Shown piece by piece: positions 46,763-56,690 of a stretch of 64,000 nucleotides of DNA. Below the pieces are notes generated by a model. The model was not told the origin of the DNA and ran no database searches. It was given only the letters and a program-made list of their open reading frames with translations. The translations under genes and the position numbers were made by a program. Numbering within the stretch: position 1 is the stretch's first letter; the number at the start of each line of letters is the position of its first letter. This stretch comes from Apoda limacodes (Eukaryota; Arthropoda; Insecta; Lepidoptera; Limacodidae): NCBI GenBank assembly GCA_946406115.1, contig OX291553.1:7321001-7385000 (forward strand), read 5' to 3'.

Positions 46763-46850
46763 CCGCTCATTCGAGCAAGTACTCGCTATGCCCTGCTTTA
46801 GTTGTTCGGATGGCTTATTCGAGCGAGTACTTGCAGTGCCCTACCTCTCT
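46763..46850 (-). repeat. 48-bp duplicated monomer in LINE 5' leader
   Basis: 'ttcgagcaagtactcgctat' (46770) and 'ttcgagcgagtacttgcagt' (46818) are 48 bp apart, each followed by 'gccct'. Copy 1 (3283-3310) has a single monomer. Confidence 0.75.
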
Positions 46851-49057
46851 TAAACCCATTTCTAACTTTACTGGACGCCTCGTAACTTTAATGATAATTA
46901 GGCTATTATTTTCTTATTGTTAATGGTGGAACAGCATTAAACTGACAGTCAGTTACAACTCTCATTTCACAATTTAATTTTTGCTATCATTTTTCAATTA
47001 TTATTTATTTTTCTTGGAATGACTTATCTAAACTTGAATGCATTTGCATGATATTCAATTAAGTGTGTGAGCATTTAGTTTATACCGTCGTACAATGTGA
47101 TCAGTCAAAAAAGTGCAATGTTCAGGTCATTGCCAATTGCCGCTTAAGGTGATTAAAAAATTAGTTCATTGACCAAATTCAATGTTCAACAACTGTTTAC
47201 ACATTCGCATACAGACACTCTACAAACAAGCACACAAATTTATACACACATATACTCACTCAAATGAACACTTGTATAATTTTACATCACCACATATAAA
47301 ACCATATAATGTATAGTTGAGACATCTTTTAGAGATTAATAATAAAGTTTTTTTATTATTTATTTCGACTGGATTTATTCACCTAAAATTTAATTATACT
47401 AAAGACTATTTTGCTTAATTAATTGAAAGGCAATGTATATAAAGATCTATGAACTTAATCGAATATGTGAGTGATCAAAATTCCCATACATTTCCCAAAG
47501 ATATGAAAGACATGTATAGAAGGAAATAACATAAATACTATGGTAAATTTAAATACGTAGACTGATTAGACGGCCCCAAATTTAAAAAAAAAGGCATAAT
47601 GGTAACATTATTTGCGGCTGACTGTACAGCAGAATGCGATCAGATTCTATTACCATAACCGGTCGTGCGAGTCGGTGATTATGCTGATTGCCGTTCTCAG
47701 CATAAAAAGCATATTGTAAGTAAAATGTGTAATTTATTAAGTTAGCCTCAGGCTTATTGCGACACCTTACATCCCATTTAGAAAATTATGAGGAAGACTA
47801 GAGTGGAGATCAGCTTTAAGGCTAAATACAGTTCCAGTGCACGATTAATCTGTGGCAATATTAATTTTAACAGTATAAGTGACCATAGAACTCTCTAATA
47901 CTTTTTAAATGATGTTTAAGACTTTTAATAGTGAAATTTAAAAAAACAAGACTTTTTTTTTAGTGTTGTAATAGCTAAGATGTCATCATCAGCAGCCTAC
48001 TTACATGCACTACTGTTAGGCCTTCCCACCGCATTACATCTTTTTTCTTTACCTTCTACTTTTCTAATTTAGCCATTTTTTTTGTTTTCGGCGGAAGCGT
48101 CCCACATTCCACATCCCGATATGCCGTCCCACTATCCACCCGGATATCGGTCCTGCGACATGCATGAATGACCAGGGACATTATTAAGAACAGTCTCGTG
48201 TACGCCATACTCTCGAATCAGTGAAAAAATGTATTCACGTAAAAGTACTTGCATACATTTTTCTCTGGAATACCGGAGTCTGGCGTATTCTAGACTATTC
48301 CCAATAAGCTTCCTACCCACCCACTTCAGTTCTCTCTCTATCTAAACTACGTCTCAGTCACCTTAGGTCTCTGGCTTATGTCCGCATTCCGGATCATATT
48401 TCTCATAGATATTTCTAGCATAGCTCACTGTATGACTTTAAACTTGAAGACCATCGTGGGTAGCCATGTTTGTGCAACGAATACCATACCTACCTGACAT
48501 ATATACAAACCACTGGTAATTAAACCATTCTGTCCGTTATTCTTCTATTCTTCTGTATTCATATAGCATCGGCATTATAAGACTTATTATTAAGACTATG
48601 TTGATAATCCTGACTTTCTTTATATAGTTCATAATGTATTGGCAATGGAGGTATATTATTCTGTTCCAGGTCTTTTAATTTACCGATTATTACATTTTAC
48701 TTGGTAATTTACAATGTATGACACATATGTATACCTAAGTTATAAATCCACCATCCATCAGAAGCAGTGGTGCGGCGACAAGTCACGCAGGACTAAAGCG
48801 GTTGGTGAAAGGAGGCTGTGCACCACAGTATGGTACGAGTGTGTATCCAGCCACTGTTTGCTGTTAAGTTATACATACAGATATAAAACTTGCTACATGG
48901 CTCCTGGTACAACTTGGCTGGCAAGAAATCTATAGGTAGATATTTTACTGGTTTCTTTTTGTCTTTAAAAAGGGTAAAGTTCATTTGAGAAATAAAAGTA
49001 TTATAAAATTGTCATTAGTTTTAGAACACGTATACTAAATATGCTTTATTTGCGTTC

Positions 49058-49112
49058 TAGCTTTTGCCCGCACTGTCCGCACTTCAATAAATTGCACGCG
49101 GGCAAAAGCTTG
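49058..49112. repeat. Short inverted repeat 'agcttttgcccgc' / 'gcgggcaaaagct'
   Basis: 13-bp perfect inverted arms around about 27 bp. The arms equal the ends of the 'gcgggcaaaagctagt' repeat family, so this is a minimal, internally deleted or fused pair of ends. Confidence 0.65.
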
Positions 49113-49451
49113 TATACAAAAACCTTTCTTACGCGTTTCTAAGTTATTACCAGACAAAATTTAGACGTAGTAGCATTTTATAATTTATAAATATACAAGA
49201 TTCTTGGCTAGTTTTGTTTTATTTCGTAATACGAACAAAAAGTAATGTCAACTAATAATATACCTAAACTTAGTCCAATTATGTATGGAAGATGGCCATT
49301 GTTCTTTTTAGAATATGAGACCACCCCTTTCCCCACATCAATTAGTTTGTGAGCCTACAATGCGTGACGTTCCTAAATATGGATGACCCCCTATATATAA
49401 AAAGATATAAATTCAGACGAACGGACAGTCATTTACAAATATCTAAAAAAA

Positions 49452-49707
49452 AAACCGTACAAGTGCGAGTTGGACTCGCGCACCGAGGGTTCCGTACCTT
49501 CTACCATTTACGTAATTCACAAACACAAACAAATAAGTTTGCCGCTAAGCGGTCACCCATCTAAGTACTGACCACGCCCGACGTTGCTTTACTTTGAATA
49601 TTGTTTCCTACAAACAAATGTGTTACTGTTTCTCTTGATAATAAGCTTGGTACTGGTAAATTAGAATAGTTCTGGCTTGGGCCCGTCTCACACTTGGCCG
49701 GTTTTTA
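49452..49707 (-). mobile_element. Repeat with 'ccggccaagtg' ends and 5S rRNA-like core, copy 1
   Basis: The left end 'aaaaaaccgtacaagtgcga' and right end 'tctcacacttggccggtttt' are inverted. In between are 'gggttccgtacc', then a minus-strand 5S rRNA-like segment (49543-49593), then 'tttctcttgataataagctt'. No coding sequence. Confidence 0.72.
49543..49593 (-). other. 5S rRNA-derived segment
   Basis: The minus strand reads 'aaagcaacgtcgggcgtggt' then 'cagtacttagatgggtgacc' and 'gct', closely matching the 3'-middle part of metazoan 5S rRNA that holds the Pol III A and C boxes. Only about 50 of 120 nt are present, so it is not a 5S gene. Confidence 0.78.
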
Positions 49708-49717
49708 TTATTTGTTA

Positions 49718-49741
49718 TTATATATATATATATATATATTA
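49718..49741. repeat. (TA)n microsatellite
   Basis: Uninterrupted TA run of about 22 bp separating the 5S-containing repeat from LINE copy 4. Confidence 0.9.
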
Positions 49742-49742
49742 T

Positions 49743-50412
49743 ATGGCGAAAACCATATTGACGGTCACTGACCAGGTCGTGTTTTTCTAGGTATCTTTGA
49801 AGCTGTGTGTTGATCACACGCTCCATCACCTTGGAGAAGAGCAATAGGCCTTTAATACGATGGTTCTGATCTATCGCCCGTTTTGGGCACCGGGTGCACA
49901 TTCACAGTTTTCCGTGAAGATGGAAATTGCCTAGTGTGGTAGGAAAGCGCGAAGAGGCGCGTGAGTACAGGACATAACTTAGGAGCATACAATTTAAGCA
50001 CCACTGCTGGTATACGGTCTGGCCCACTTCACTTATGAACGTCTAGAGAAAGCAACGGTCGCCGGACCTCCCGCTGTGTTATGGAAATTTCCGGCATGGA
50101 CTTACCACACCACGGTATAGTAGGTGGTACAGTACCTTCGTCGTTTATATTCGAGTTAGAGACAAAGAGACTGCCCAGTAGATCGGCTTTCTCTTTTGCA
50201 CTATGTGTCACCATCGGTCTTTCGCAGTGGTGGTAACGACGACTGGCAAAAGTTCCCTTCGGCAGCTTTAGCAAGCGACCAGAAAGCACGACTCCCAGAG
50301 GGAAAGCTCGCAAGTCACCTACCTATTTTGCTGATGAATCGGAATTTAGCTCAGGCTGTTGCTTTCCCACTGAACCTCGAGGCAGCTTTTAATTTGCGTT
50401 TTAACTTAGTAT
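49743..50412 (-). mobile_element. LINE copy 4, internal fragment
   Basis: Matches 44560-45240 of the reference copy (VINTQLQRYLE, LVSDRQYGFRH; DVHK; SLFVSNSN). Both ends are missing: it begins inside the FRHGRS motif next to the TA microsatellite and stops at 'tttaacttag' at 50412. A small loss near 50207-50212 and several indels break the frame. An internal piece without the A-tail is not a simple retrotransposition product. Confidence 0.9.
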
Positions 50413-50454
50413 TTTAAAATATGTTAAATTGCGCTGTAACGTTATTATTTGTTG

Positions 50455-50735
50455 TTATACTTTAGAGCTCACACACACTAAAGCTGCAAGATTGAAGCTA
50501 GTTTGTGTTACTGTTTTCACGATAAAGCAACTACGCGTGTTATTCAGAGTTTATAAACAGTTACACATTTTTTGTTGAAAATATATTTAATGTTAAGCAA
50601 CGTCGGGCTTGGTCAGTGATTGGATGGGTTACCGCTTAGCGGCACACTTTTTGTTTTTGTTTGTGTTTGTAAATTTCTCAAATCGTGGTACGGAACCCAT
50701 GGTGTACTAGTCCGACTTCCACTTGATCGATGTTA
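50455..50735 (+). mobile_element. 5S-containing repeat, copy 2, plus strand
   Basis: A plus-strand 5S-like segment at 50592-50641 ('gttaagcaacgtcgggcttg', 'gtcagtgattggatggg', 'ttaccgct') is followed by 'tttttgtttttgtttgtgtt', 'ggtacggaaccca' and 'agtccgacttccacttgatc'. That is the reverse of the order in copy 1. Confidence 0.7.
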
Positions 50736-50761
50736 ATAACACGCATGTAAATTTACGAAAA

Positions 50762-50980
50762 ATGACAAAAATAATAAGTATGCCTCTAAGCGGTCACCCT
50801 ACCAAGTACTGCCCAAGCCCGACGTTCCTTAACTTTGAATATCGTTTCCAACAAACAAATGTGTTATTGTTTCTCTTGATAATAAGCTTCATGGTGCTGT
50901 ACCAGTAATTTTAAATAGCAGGTAATGGCTTAGGCCCAACTCACACTTGGGCCCGTCTCACACTTGATCGGTTTACTTTA
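50762..50980 (-). mobile_element. 5S-containing repeat, copy 3, minus strand
   Basis: A minus-strand 5S-like segment at 50784-50832 ('ctctaagcggtcaccctacc', 'aagtactgcccaagcccgac'), then 'tttctcttgataataagctt', ending in 'tctcacacttgatcggttt'. The same order as copy 1. Confidence 0.7.
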
Positions 50981-51074
50981 TTTGTTATTATACTTCATAG
51001 TTCACACTATTTTTCACTGCGAGTTTTAAGTTTGTATGTATTACTGTTCTTAAGCAAAAACAACGAAAATGTGT

Positions 51075-51258
51075 TTTTTTTTTTGTATGGGGATCCCACT
51101 TAAATTTTAACTTTTTATTATTTGTTAGATAATCCCCCATTACAACACTTATTCTACTTAAAGATAGAGCCTTTTAATGGCTGGACAGAAAGACAGACAG
51201 ACAGCGTAGGCTTAATAATAGGGCTCCGTTGGCACCCTCTGGGTACGGAACCCTAATA
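51075..51258. repeat. Tail fragment of 'gggtacggaaccctaat' repeat
   Basis: 'tgtatggggatcccacttaa' and 'gacagacagacagcg' followed by 'agggctccgttggcaccctc' and 'gggtacggaaccctaat'. Related to 54216-54587. Confidence 0.6.
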
Positions 51259-52492
51259 ACACTTGCGCTGGCGTGAAAGATTTTTTTTGTCGTCATAAAT
51301 GTTTTGGTTTGAAACAGATACCTATTTGTCTATCTTGAGAAATCGCGATAAGGTAATTTCCCGCCGCCATCTTGACGTAGGTATATTAACAAGCTATATG
51401 TTATAATAATACTTTAATAAAAATGACCATGACTGTGGCCATGGACGGAGTAAAACTTACAAATCCAGTTGAGATCAATGCCTTTATGCGCGACCGATGC
51501 CGCGATGGAATGTTATTGAAACACACAAGTTTGCGGAAGCAGCTGAATAGTTTGATTACAATATAATGTATATACCCACTAGTTTAAAGAATACGGTCCG
51601 CAACCCGCGACGCGTCATAGGGTGCCTATTTGAGACTATTTGTATAAAAACTAGAATACCGTATAACTTTGAAACTATACAATTTCAAAAGAGAAGTGGC
51701 ACACTGCAGACCTAGATATTTATTCCTAGAACATGTCTTTAAAATTTCATACTGTTCAGTAAATTTCAGAAAAAAGTACATAATTCGTTTGTATGAAGCA
51801 CGCTACGAGGCACTTATAAGAAGGGTTACCAATCGGTCTGTTAAAAACTGTACTGTTTACAGTTCAATTAAAATAAGGTATTTAAAATATTCTATTTAAC
51901 GACTTTGTAAGAGTAGGTATGTTTTAATAAATACCAGCCACTTCGGAATTTACTGAAAGTGGATTTTTCGAAGTCGTTTCATAAAACAATTTTAATAAGC
52001 TTCGTATGTAAGAAGTACTTCAAAAGGTGATTCGTCAACATTTTTCCATCTTATCTGTTTGTACGAATAAGGTAAAAAAGAGAGTGTCAGTTATCAGGTG
52101 TCTTTTTAAACATGAAAAGTGATTCTGGAAACCGCTTAGTTAATTTAAAGGATTTTTGTATACCATTATAGGAAAGTAGAAATCAGTAATAAAAAGACGG
52201 CCATAGGCTATTAGTAATTCTAAAAAGAGAAGTAGATATTTGCGGATTTTTTTATTAGTAATGTAATATCATGGATGGGAAGCACTGGACACTAGTTTTA
52301 AATAATAATATTAATAATAATACAAAACAATAAATATTTATTTAATCACATACATAATAGGTATTGTTATATGTACATCTTTATTATTACTGTTTTACAC
52401 AAAAACACAAGGATGTTACCAAACTGCTTATAGCGTCGTCTTTTATTGTCACTATAAGTAGATTGTATTAGAATAACTCAAAATCAAGCGGA

Positions 52493-52530
52493 CCGTAAGC
52501 TTGTTTGTCACCTTGGTGGTATACAAAAAA
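52493..52530 (+). mobile_element. LINE 3' tail remnant, + orientation
   Basis: 'accgtaagcttgtttgtcac' then 'cttggtggtatacaaaaaa' is the reverse complement of the LINE tail at 43255-43295. Confidence 0.7.
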
Positions 52531-52894
52531 CTTAAAGGTGATGATTAATACAGCAAACCATTCAAATTGCTAAGATTGTGATGAAGAATCTCGATTTTTA
52601 TTCAGACATGTGGAAAATTAAACCCTCGTAACTCCTCGTTTTGATTTGGACTGTTTCGACAAATGTTAGAACGCGTAAATTTTTTTAGCAATATAGGATA
52701 ATATTTCGCTTTTTTTATTGCAACATTGATTGACCGAAAATCAAATAAATGTTTATTTATTTGGGAAATAGAAAATTCTACTAAATACATCAATTAGTTA
52801 AGTTGATATTATTAGTAATATTGATGTTGTCGACAAAAGTGACTAATAAAAACATTTTATTTTAACCTTTATGGTTTTTAAAATAACATTAAAT

Positions 52895-53144
52895 CCAATA
52901 AACAAAACCAAATCAAGTCACCAAATAGGATTAATAGTAAGTCCAGAAAAACCTACTTAAATTTTTAAGATATACCTACAACAGAAGACACTTTTGAAAA
53001 CTGATATTTTTACAGAATATGTTTAAACAAAAACAAAGTTTTCAAAAGTGTCTTCTGTTGTAGGTATATCTAAAAAATTTAAGTAGGTTTTTCTGGACTT
53101 ACTATTAATCCTATTTGGTGACTTGATTTGGTTTTGTTTATTGG
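52895..53144. repeat. Near-perfect palindrome, 107-bp arms, 36-bp loop
   Basis: 52895-53001 and 53038-53144 are inverted copies; by eye I find one mismatch, in the A/T run near 52965. The arms start 'ccaataaacaaaaccaaatc' and end '...cttttgaaaac'. Loop 53002-53037 is AT-rich. No match to the other repeats here. The right arm is followed 7 bp later by a family C copy. Confidence 0.95.
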
Positions 53145-53151
53145 GTACTAC

Positions 53152-53766
53152 CTTAAGAGGGCGATATAGGCCAGAGAGCTAATTTCTGTAATTCGCCGAC
53201 CCTTATCGTAATAATTAACGTTATTACCGTTTCTAGTCACATTTTTTGACTTTTCGCTACAACTTAGAGTCTATGCACTCATGTAATCATTACAAGCAAA
53301 TGCAAAACACGCTTTAAAAATTTAAAACAAAGTGTTAAAACAACGGTCACTTCCAGATTTTTTATTTTTACATTAAATACAATAAATGAAAATCATTCAG
53401 TAAGGTAATGCACTAGACAGAAGCAAGTTTTATAACATACTAGCTGTCCCGGCGAACGTTGTTCCGCTGCCGTCCCTCTGTACCCGGCGAAAGTTGGTGT
53501 TTACCTATAGTGCCCGAGTCCGGCTCGCACTTGACATATCGAGATAAAAACTATCCTATCTTTTAAGTTGGATCAAATAACAGATATTTACGAAGTTTGA
53601 TCAAAATCGGTTCAGTAGTTTAGGAGTCCATTGAGGACAAACATTGTGACACGAGATTTATATATATTAAGATATTTTTTTCAAAGCTTTAGATGCTATA
53701 GTTTAGCCACAAAATTTTCACAAAAACGGCGTATTTTCGCGGTCTAGCCTATACCCTAGCCTTAAA
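53152..53766. repeat. Repeat family C, copy 5, split by an insertion
   Basis: Head 'ccttaagagggcgatatagg', middle 'cattcagtaaggtaatgcac', end 'acggcgtattttcgcggtct'. Homology to copy 1 is interrupted at about 53437 and resumes at about 53672. Confidence 0.82.
53438..53671. mobile_element. 'ctagctgtcccggcgaacgt' repeat nested in family C
   Basis: Begins 'tactagctgtcccggcgaac', contains 'aaactatcctatc', 'tgatcaaaatcggttcagta' and ends 'atatattaagat'. This is a well-known short moth repeat linked to RTE LINEs. Its position shows it inserted after the family C copy. Confidence 0.75.
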
Positions 53767-54215
53767 AGTGTTTTATAAAACAAAAGTGGTACAATTTTTC
53801 TTCTAAGGCAATATTTATCACTGAAAGTAAAAGTTCGTGGGTAATCTTTTGATCTTGATATTATTTCCATATTTTCGGTATTTATCATTCCAAACCAAGT
53901 AGACAGTTTCAGTATGTTAATTATTTTGATTTTATCGGTGAAATATCCGGGTTACAAATTATTATAGCTATACAAGTTACGACTATTAGAATATGTACAC
54001 CATACAGGCGCGACGCCATTAAAACCTTATCCAACAACTTTCACTAGAAGACATTTTAATTATGACTACGTAGGTATTTATCAGATTAACTTATAGGACT
54101 GGTGCAAAAAGAAACAGAATCTTCGAGTAACTTATTGTTTGTTATCTACTCTAAAAGCTAAACGTTGTAGATGCTTCAAAAATAGCATTAACTTATTAGA
54201 AGTGATACAGTTTTT

Positions 54216-54587
54216 AGGGTTCCGTGCCCAAAGGGTAAAACGGGACCCTGTTACTAAGATTCCGCTGTTCGTCCGTCTGTCCGTCTGTCACCGGGCTGTA
54301 TCTCTAAACCGTGATAGTTAGACAGTTGAAATTTTCACAGATGATGTATTTCTGTATAACAACAACAAACGTATTTTTTTTTTGCTCGTTTTTGCTCCAT
54401 ATTTATAACGGCAACAGTTACACGTTTGAAATATTCACAGAATATTAAGTTATATATTCACTTTATATATTTAAATATATTTAAAGGGGCTTCCATACAA
54501 CAAACGTGATTTTTTTGGCCGTTTCTATTAATAATGGTACGGAACCCTTAATGCGCGAGTCCGACTCAAACTTGGCCGGTTTTTATT
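54216..54587. repeat. 'agggttccgtgcccaaaggg ... cttggccggttttt' repeat
   Basis: Starts 'agggttccgtgcccaaaggg', has 'gtccgtctgtccgtctgtca', 'gacagttgaaattttcacag', 'ggcttccatacaacaaacgt' and ends 'ggtacggaacccttaatgcg', 'ccgactcaaacttggccggt' plus T-run. The end is shared with the 5S-containing repeats at 49452-50980. Confidence 0.75.
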
Positions 54588-55112
54588 TTTATGTTAACTT
54601 TACCGTTCTAATCCTTAACTGGAGCTAACATGACAGGTGGTCAGTGCATCGCTGCAACACTGTTTCTGATCCCTGTGTCTATTGCAGTCAAAATTAACGT
54701 TTCTACGTTCCGCGGAACTGACCAAATGAGACACGAGGCGTCACAAAGCTTAATTTTCGCACGTTCAAAATTAAAGATTAATTATCACAGGAGAATTCGA
54801 ACTATTTAGGCCAAGATGGTATAAATAAAAGCCGAATATTTTTTATAAACAAAATTGATATGCGATAATCTTCGAATAATACATTTTAGACCATTATTTT
54901 TTTACCACTATTTCATTATAAGAAATTCCAGCAACTTTGCTAATTTATTAAAATGGCCTAGCAAAATCTCATGAAACCAAAAGCACTTAATTTTTAATAC
55001 TTTTTTGCAAGAAATTATGCCAAAGTCAGTTTGGTATGAAAAATGTGACATAGTTATTAGAGGTGGAACGAAAGTGCAGCCTTAAAATATTATACCCCTT
55101 ATAAATTATATG

Positions 55113-55222
55113 TAACTTTTTTTGTACCACTAAGGTGGCAAACAAGGTTACGGTCCGCCTGATGGTTAGCGGTCACCGTAGACTATGGTCACTAGCAACA
55201 CCAGAGGTATCACTCGCGACAT
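55113..55222 (-). mobile_element. LINE 3' tail fragment
   Basis: T-run, 'gtaccactaaggtggcaaac', 'aaggttacggtccgcctgat', 'agcggtcaccgtagactatg', ending 'ggtatcactcgcg'. About 110 bp of the 43255-43365 tail; severe 5' truncation. Confidence 0.85.
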
Positions 55223-55534
55223 ATAGATATAAATCCATAACAATTTATAAAACTACCTAAAATTAATAAAAAAATTAATAGTAAACCTATTTTCTAGTAA
55301 ATTGTTTTAATAAATCTCGTTTTTAAATTTACCTACAAAAAACCTGCTAAGATGACTAAAGCATAAATTAGGCTTAAGTTCCTACTTGAAAGCACTTATT
55401 ACGACGTTTTTATACTAAGAAGTAAGTTTTTATTTTCTTATCTGCTATCGCCAATAGCCATTGACATACAAATAAATTGAGTTCAAGGACATCTACATAT
55501 AAATTTAAAGCCCAATTCAATCTTTTCAGCTAAT

Positions 55535-55758
55535 GTCGTAACACATATACATGCAGATATCCATATGAAAATTAAAAAAACGCTTAAACTGCTGTGCCGA
55601 TTAAAATGAAATTTGGCATGGTAGTATGAGTCCCGGAGAAGGCTACTTGAAATCGTCAAGTGTGAGTCAGGATATTTTCTATAACTGAGGAGTTGCCGTT
55701 GAAATCCTACACCGATAACCGAATTTAGGGCGGGTGGAACCGTGGGAAAAGGCTAGTA
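55535..55758. repeat. 'ggaaaaggctagta'-ending repeat
   Basis: 'ctgctgtgccgattaaaatg', 'aaatttggcatggtagtatg', 'ggagaaggctacttgaaatc' and the end 'accgtgggaaaaggctagta'. The same family as 38343-38622. Confidence 0.65.
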
Positions 55759-55879
55759 ATCTATATATACGTATATACACGTGCATTCCAAATTCATTTT
55801 CATACAAAAAGAAATGCAACATTCCATAACCACTCAAAATGTCACAAATCTAAAAATACGTAAAGCAATCTAATTAAGC

Positions 55880-56220
55880 AGAGAAACTCGATCGTTAACC
55901 GTAAAGAAGCGTTATTTTTAATGGCACGATCAAAAGTAACGAATAACGAGCACGCGCGTTATACGGCGCCGTTTCTGCGAACTCGCTCTTGACATCTAAG
56001 CAGCGTGGTTTTGTTTACATTCTGCGGCGGCGGCTGTTTACTGTTTACAAACACTGTATTGTTTACTACGACTTCTCTGATATAACGTATGCCGTTTGCG
56101 TCATGACGCGTCGCCAGCCGTCATACCCCGGCCCCCGCACTACGGAAGCCAAATCCAGTTTTTATCCAATCGATGGTTAAACATAATTATGTCATTTTTT
56201 GCACCGAAATGTAAACAGCG
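55880..56220. promoter_or_regulatory. GC-rich island with a cluster of forkhead (FOXO) motifs
   Basis: In otherwise AT-rich intron, this patch is CpG-rich ('cacgcgcgttatacggcgcc', 'ctgcggcggcggctg', 'catgacgcgtcgcc'). It carries five exact TGTTTAC heptamers: 56011-56018 (as TTGTTTAC), 56035-56041, 56042-56048, 56059-56066 (as TTGTTTAC) and, reversed, 56211-56217. A looser 'gttaaaca' is at 56176. No spliced exon could be defined. It is a candidate enhancer or alternative promoter of foxo responding to FOXO itself. Confidence 0.5.
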
Positions 56221-56394
56221 CTGATTATGTATTAAGAAGTTTTCATACATTTTGGAAAAACATAGATGGAAGTATGAGAATCCGGCAAAGGATTTTTATC
56301 ATTAATTGGATATAAACTATAAGGATTGTTGATATATTTGATTTACTTGTAGCGAAAGCTTTATACTGCTAAAGCACAGATTATGACGTTGAAT

Positions 56395-56690
56395 AATAAA
56401 TAAATATTTTTGGAGGTTACACACATCTGGTTCCATTTTTGAGCAAAGCTTTAACTATGAATTAGACAACGAGACAACGGATACAATTCATATGTATACT
56501 TTATTTTGTAAATACATACATAAACATATTATACTTAGTAAACACCTTTTCTCAAGACAAACACAAATGTTCATCACACAAATTTTTGTCTTGTGAAATG
56601 GAATCGAATCCCGGCCCCTCGATTCAGCATTCGGGTCATTGCCCACTGAGCCTCTATCCAAGACTTTTACTTAATCAATACTTATTGTTA
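56395..56690 (-). mobile_element. tRNA-derived SINE, minus strand
   Basis: 'ttggaggttacacacatctg', 'gagcaaagctttaactatg', 'agacaacggatacaa', 'aaatacatacataaacatat', 'acaaacacaaatgttcatca' and then, at 56620-56665, a reversed tRNA-like head: 'ggaatcgaatcccggc' is a B-box region and 'attgcccactgagcc' an A-box region on the minus strand. Confidence 0.75.

Larger units (their letters stand above)
43255..46850 (-). mobile_element. CR1/Jockey-type LINE, copy 3, almost full length
   Basis: About 3.6 kb, antisense to foxo. From its 5' end (46850): a leader with a 48-bp monomer present twice, a Lys-rich N-terminus, AP endonuclease, RT with long open frame, and a 3'UTR ending in an A-tail (T-run at 43255-43264). 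A 4-bp 'taaa' on both flanks may be a target duplication but is too short to trust. One frameshifting deletion separates the endonuclease and RT frames. It is the best reference copy for the other pieces at 3271, 5897, 6707, 6930, 11318, 26486, 49743, 52493, 55113 and 63455. Confidence 0.93.

Noticed and set aside
49543..50832. 5S rRNA genes
   Set aside because: Only about 50 of about 120 nt match and the flanks are repeat sequence, so these are derived segments and not functional 5S genes.
51423..51566. 47-codon ATG frame (MTMTVAMDG ... RKQLNSLITI) in a slightly GC-richer patch
   Set aside because: Short, no recognised domain, no splice signals that I could defend; likely chance.
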